64,000 nucleotides of DNA, taken from positions 46,066-110,065 of the forward strand of contig CAYVFB010000001.1 in assembly GCA_964450305.1 (NCBI GenBank), in the 5' to 3' direction. Every line of letters starts with the position of its first letter. The stretch's first letter is position 1. The notes beneath the pieces are model-generated. The model had not been told where the DNA came from. It saw nothing but the letters and a program-made list of their open reading frames with translations, and searched no databases. A program made the position numbers and the translations under genes. Positions 63,694 through 64,000 of this stretch are shown here, piece after piece. This DNA is from JAAYJG01 sp964450305. GTDB taxonomy: Bacteria > Bacillota > Clostridia > DSM-8532.

Positions 63694-63709
63694 TGAATTA
63701 TACTTAGAA

Positions 63710-63946
63710 TTATTGAAGCATATTCTCAATAAACCTTTGCAGTATCACGCTTGTTTCAGCTCTTGTTGCACTTTCCCCAGGTGCAAAGGCACCACCGGTT
63801 CTGCCTTCAATAACTTTTGTTTCCTGGCAGTATTTAGCCCCGTCAATTGCCCAGGATGAAATACTTTCGTTATCGGAATATGTGAGGGTTACGTCTGCAA
63901 TGGCTGTCTCTTTTAGCAAAGCGGCAACTCTATAGCCTGAGGGCAT
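63710..63946 (-). pseudogene. C-terminal fragment of an S-layer homology (SLH) protein
   Basis: 78 codons. ISSWAIDGAKYCQETKVIEGRTGGAFAPGESATRAETSVILQRFIE is one SLH motif as found at the end of cell-wall-bound proteins. The frame begins inside the end of the ATPase gene and a stop precedes it, so the rest of the protein is absent. Confidence 0.75.
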
Positions 63947-64000
63947 TGAAAATCACAAAGACCGCACTGGCTTCGTTGAGGAGCAGCCCCATGACCAGTC
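63930..64000 (-). CDS. C-terminal end of a P-type (P1B, heavy metal) ATPase, cut by the window edge
   Basis: Only 23 codons are visible: MGLLLNEASAVFVIFNALRL then stop. This is the last membrane helix of cation-transporting P-type ATPases (compare LLNEGSTVLVALNALRLL). It overlaps the SLH fragment by 17 bases. Confidence 0.65.
   Translation of the reverse strand, partial: LVMGLLLNEASAVFVIFNALRL

Overview
The window looks like a chromosomal contig from an anaerobic, endospore-forming member of the Firmicutes, class Clostridia. The evidence is the dipicolinate synthase pair dpaAB (spore core), the oxygen-sensitive class III ribonucleotide reductase NrdDG, a PASTA-domain kinase PrkC with its phosphatase, two T-box leaders, the YlqF-RnhB-YlqG-YlqH gene order, and strong AGGAGG-type ribosome binding sites. 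I cannot name a genus. One scaffold gap of exactly 100 N lies inside a tandem repeat. I see no rRNA, tRNA, CRISPR array, prophage or intact insertion sequence.

Layout. (1) 1-2.4 kb: an operon on the minus strand, cut by the left edge, encoding a ubiquitin-like protein, an E1-type activating enzyme and a true E2-fold conjugating enzyme with a membrane-anchor segment. This is the most interesting system in the window. (2) 2.6-4.5 kb: a stand-alone TrpB2 under a tryptophan T-box. (3) 4.6-7.5 kb: an AT-rich YtrA-type regulator/ABC transporter operon that looks like it is decaying (ATT in place of the start codon, ATPase gene with an internal deletion, intact permease). (4) 7.7-10.7 kb: patatin-like lipase, GH51 arabinofuranosidase and a small Cys-rich protein. 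(5) 10.7-31.7 kb: conserved housekeeping genes, nearly all on the minus strand: rsmB-rlmN-prpC-prkC-rsgA-rpe-thiN, rplS-rbgA-rnhB-ylqG-ylqH-yraN, ruvX-DUF1292, and the glycolytic block gap / pgk-tpi fusion / gpmI. (6) 31.9-48.4 kb: rRNA methyltransferase, sulfotransferase, holA, comEC, peptide-binding lipoprotein, pgeF, dpaAB, M16 peptidase, nrdDG and an acetyltransferase. (7) 48.7-55.6 kb: gdhA, a Rnk/GreA-like protein, a ZTP riboswitch controlling a PurO-like IMP cyclohydrolase plus a stand-alone AICAR transformylase, and proS under a proline T-box. (8) 55.6-64 kb: accessory genes: a chemoreceptor interrupted by an in-frame TAG, EFR1 ferredoxin, CapA-like protein, methyltransferase, sugar-phosphate epimerase, FMN-dependent dehydrogenase, a DUF6273 protein, and gene remnants at the right edge (acetyltransferase, SLH protein, end of a P-type ATPase).

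How parts work together. The last two steps of purine synthesis are split over two separate enzymes and sit behind a riboswitch that senses ZMP/ZTP, the substrate of the second gene. Three glycolytic activities (PGK, TPI, GPM) follow GAPDH, with PGK and TPI in one polypeptide. PrkC/PrpC sit with ribosome-maturation genes (RsmB, RlmN, RsgA, RbgA). Palindromic GGGACAGAGGGGACAGG-type repeats occur three times at 44.0, 60.4 and 61.3 kb, and one of them supplies the C-terminal codons of a gene.
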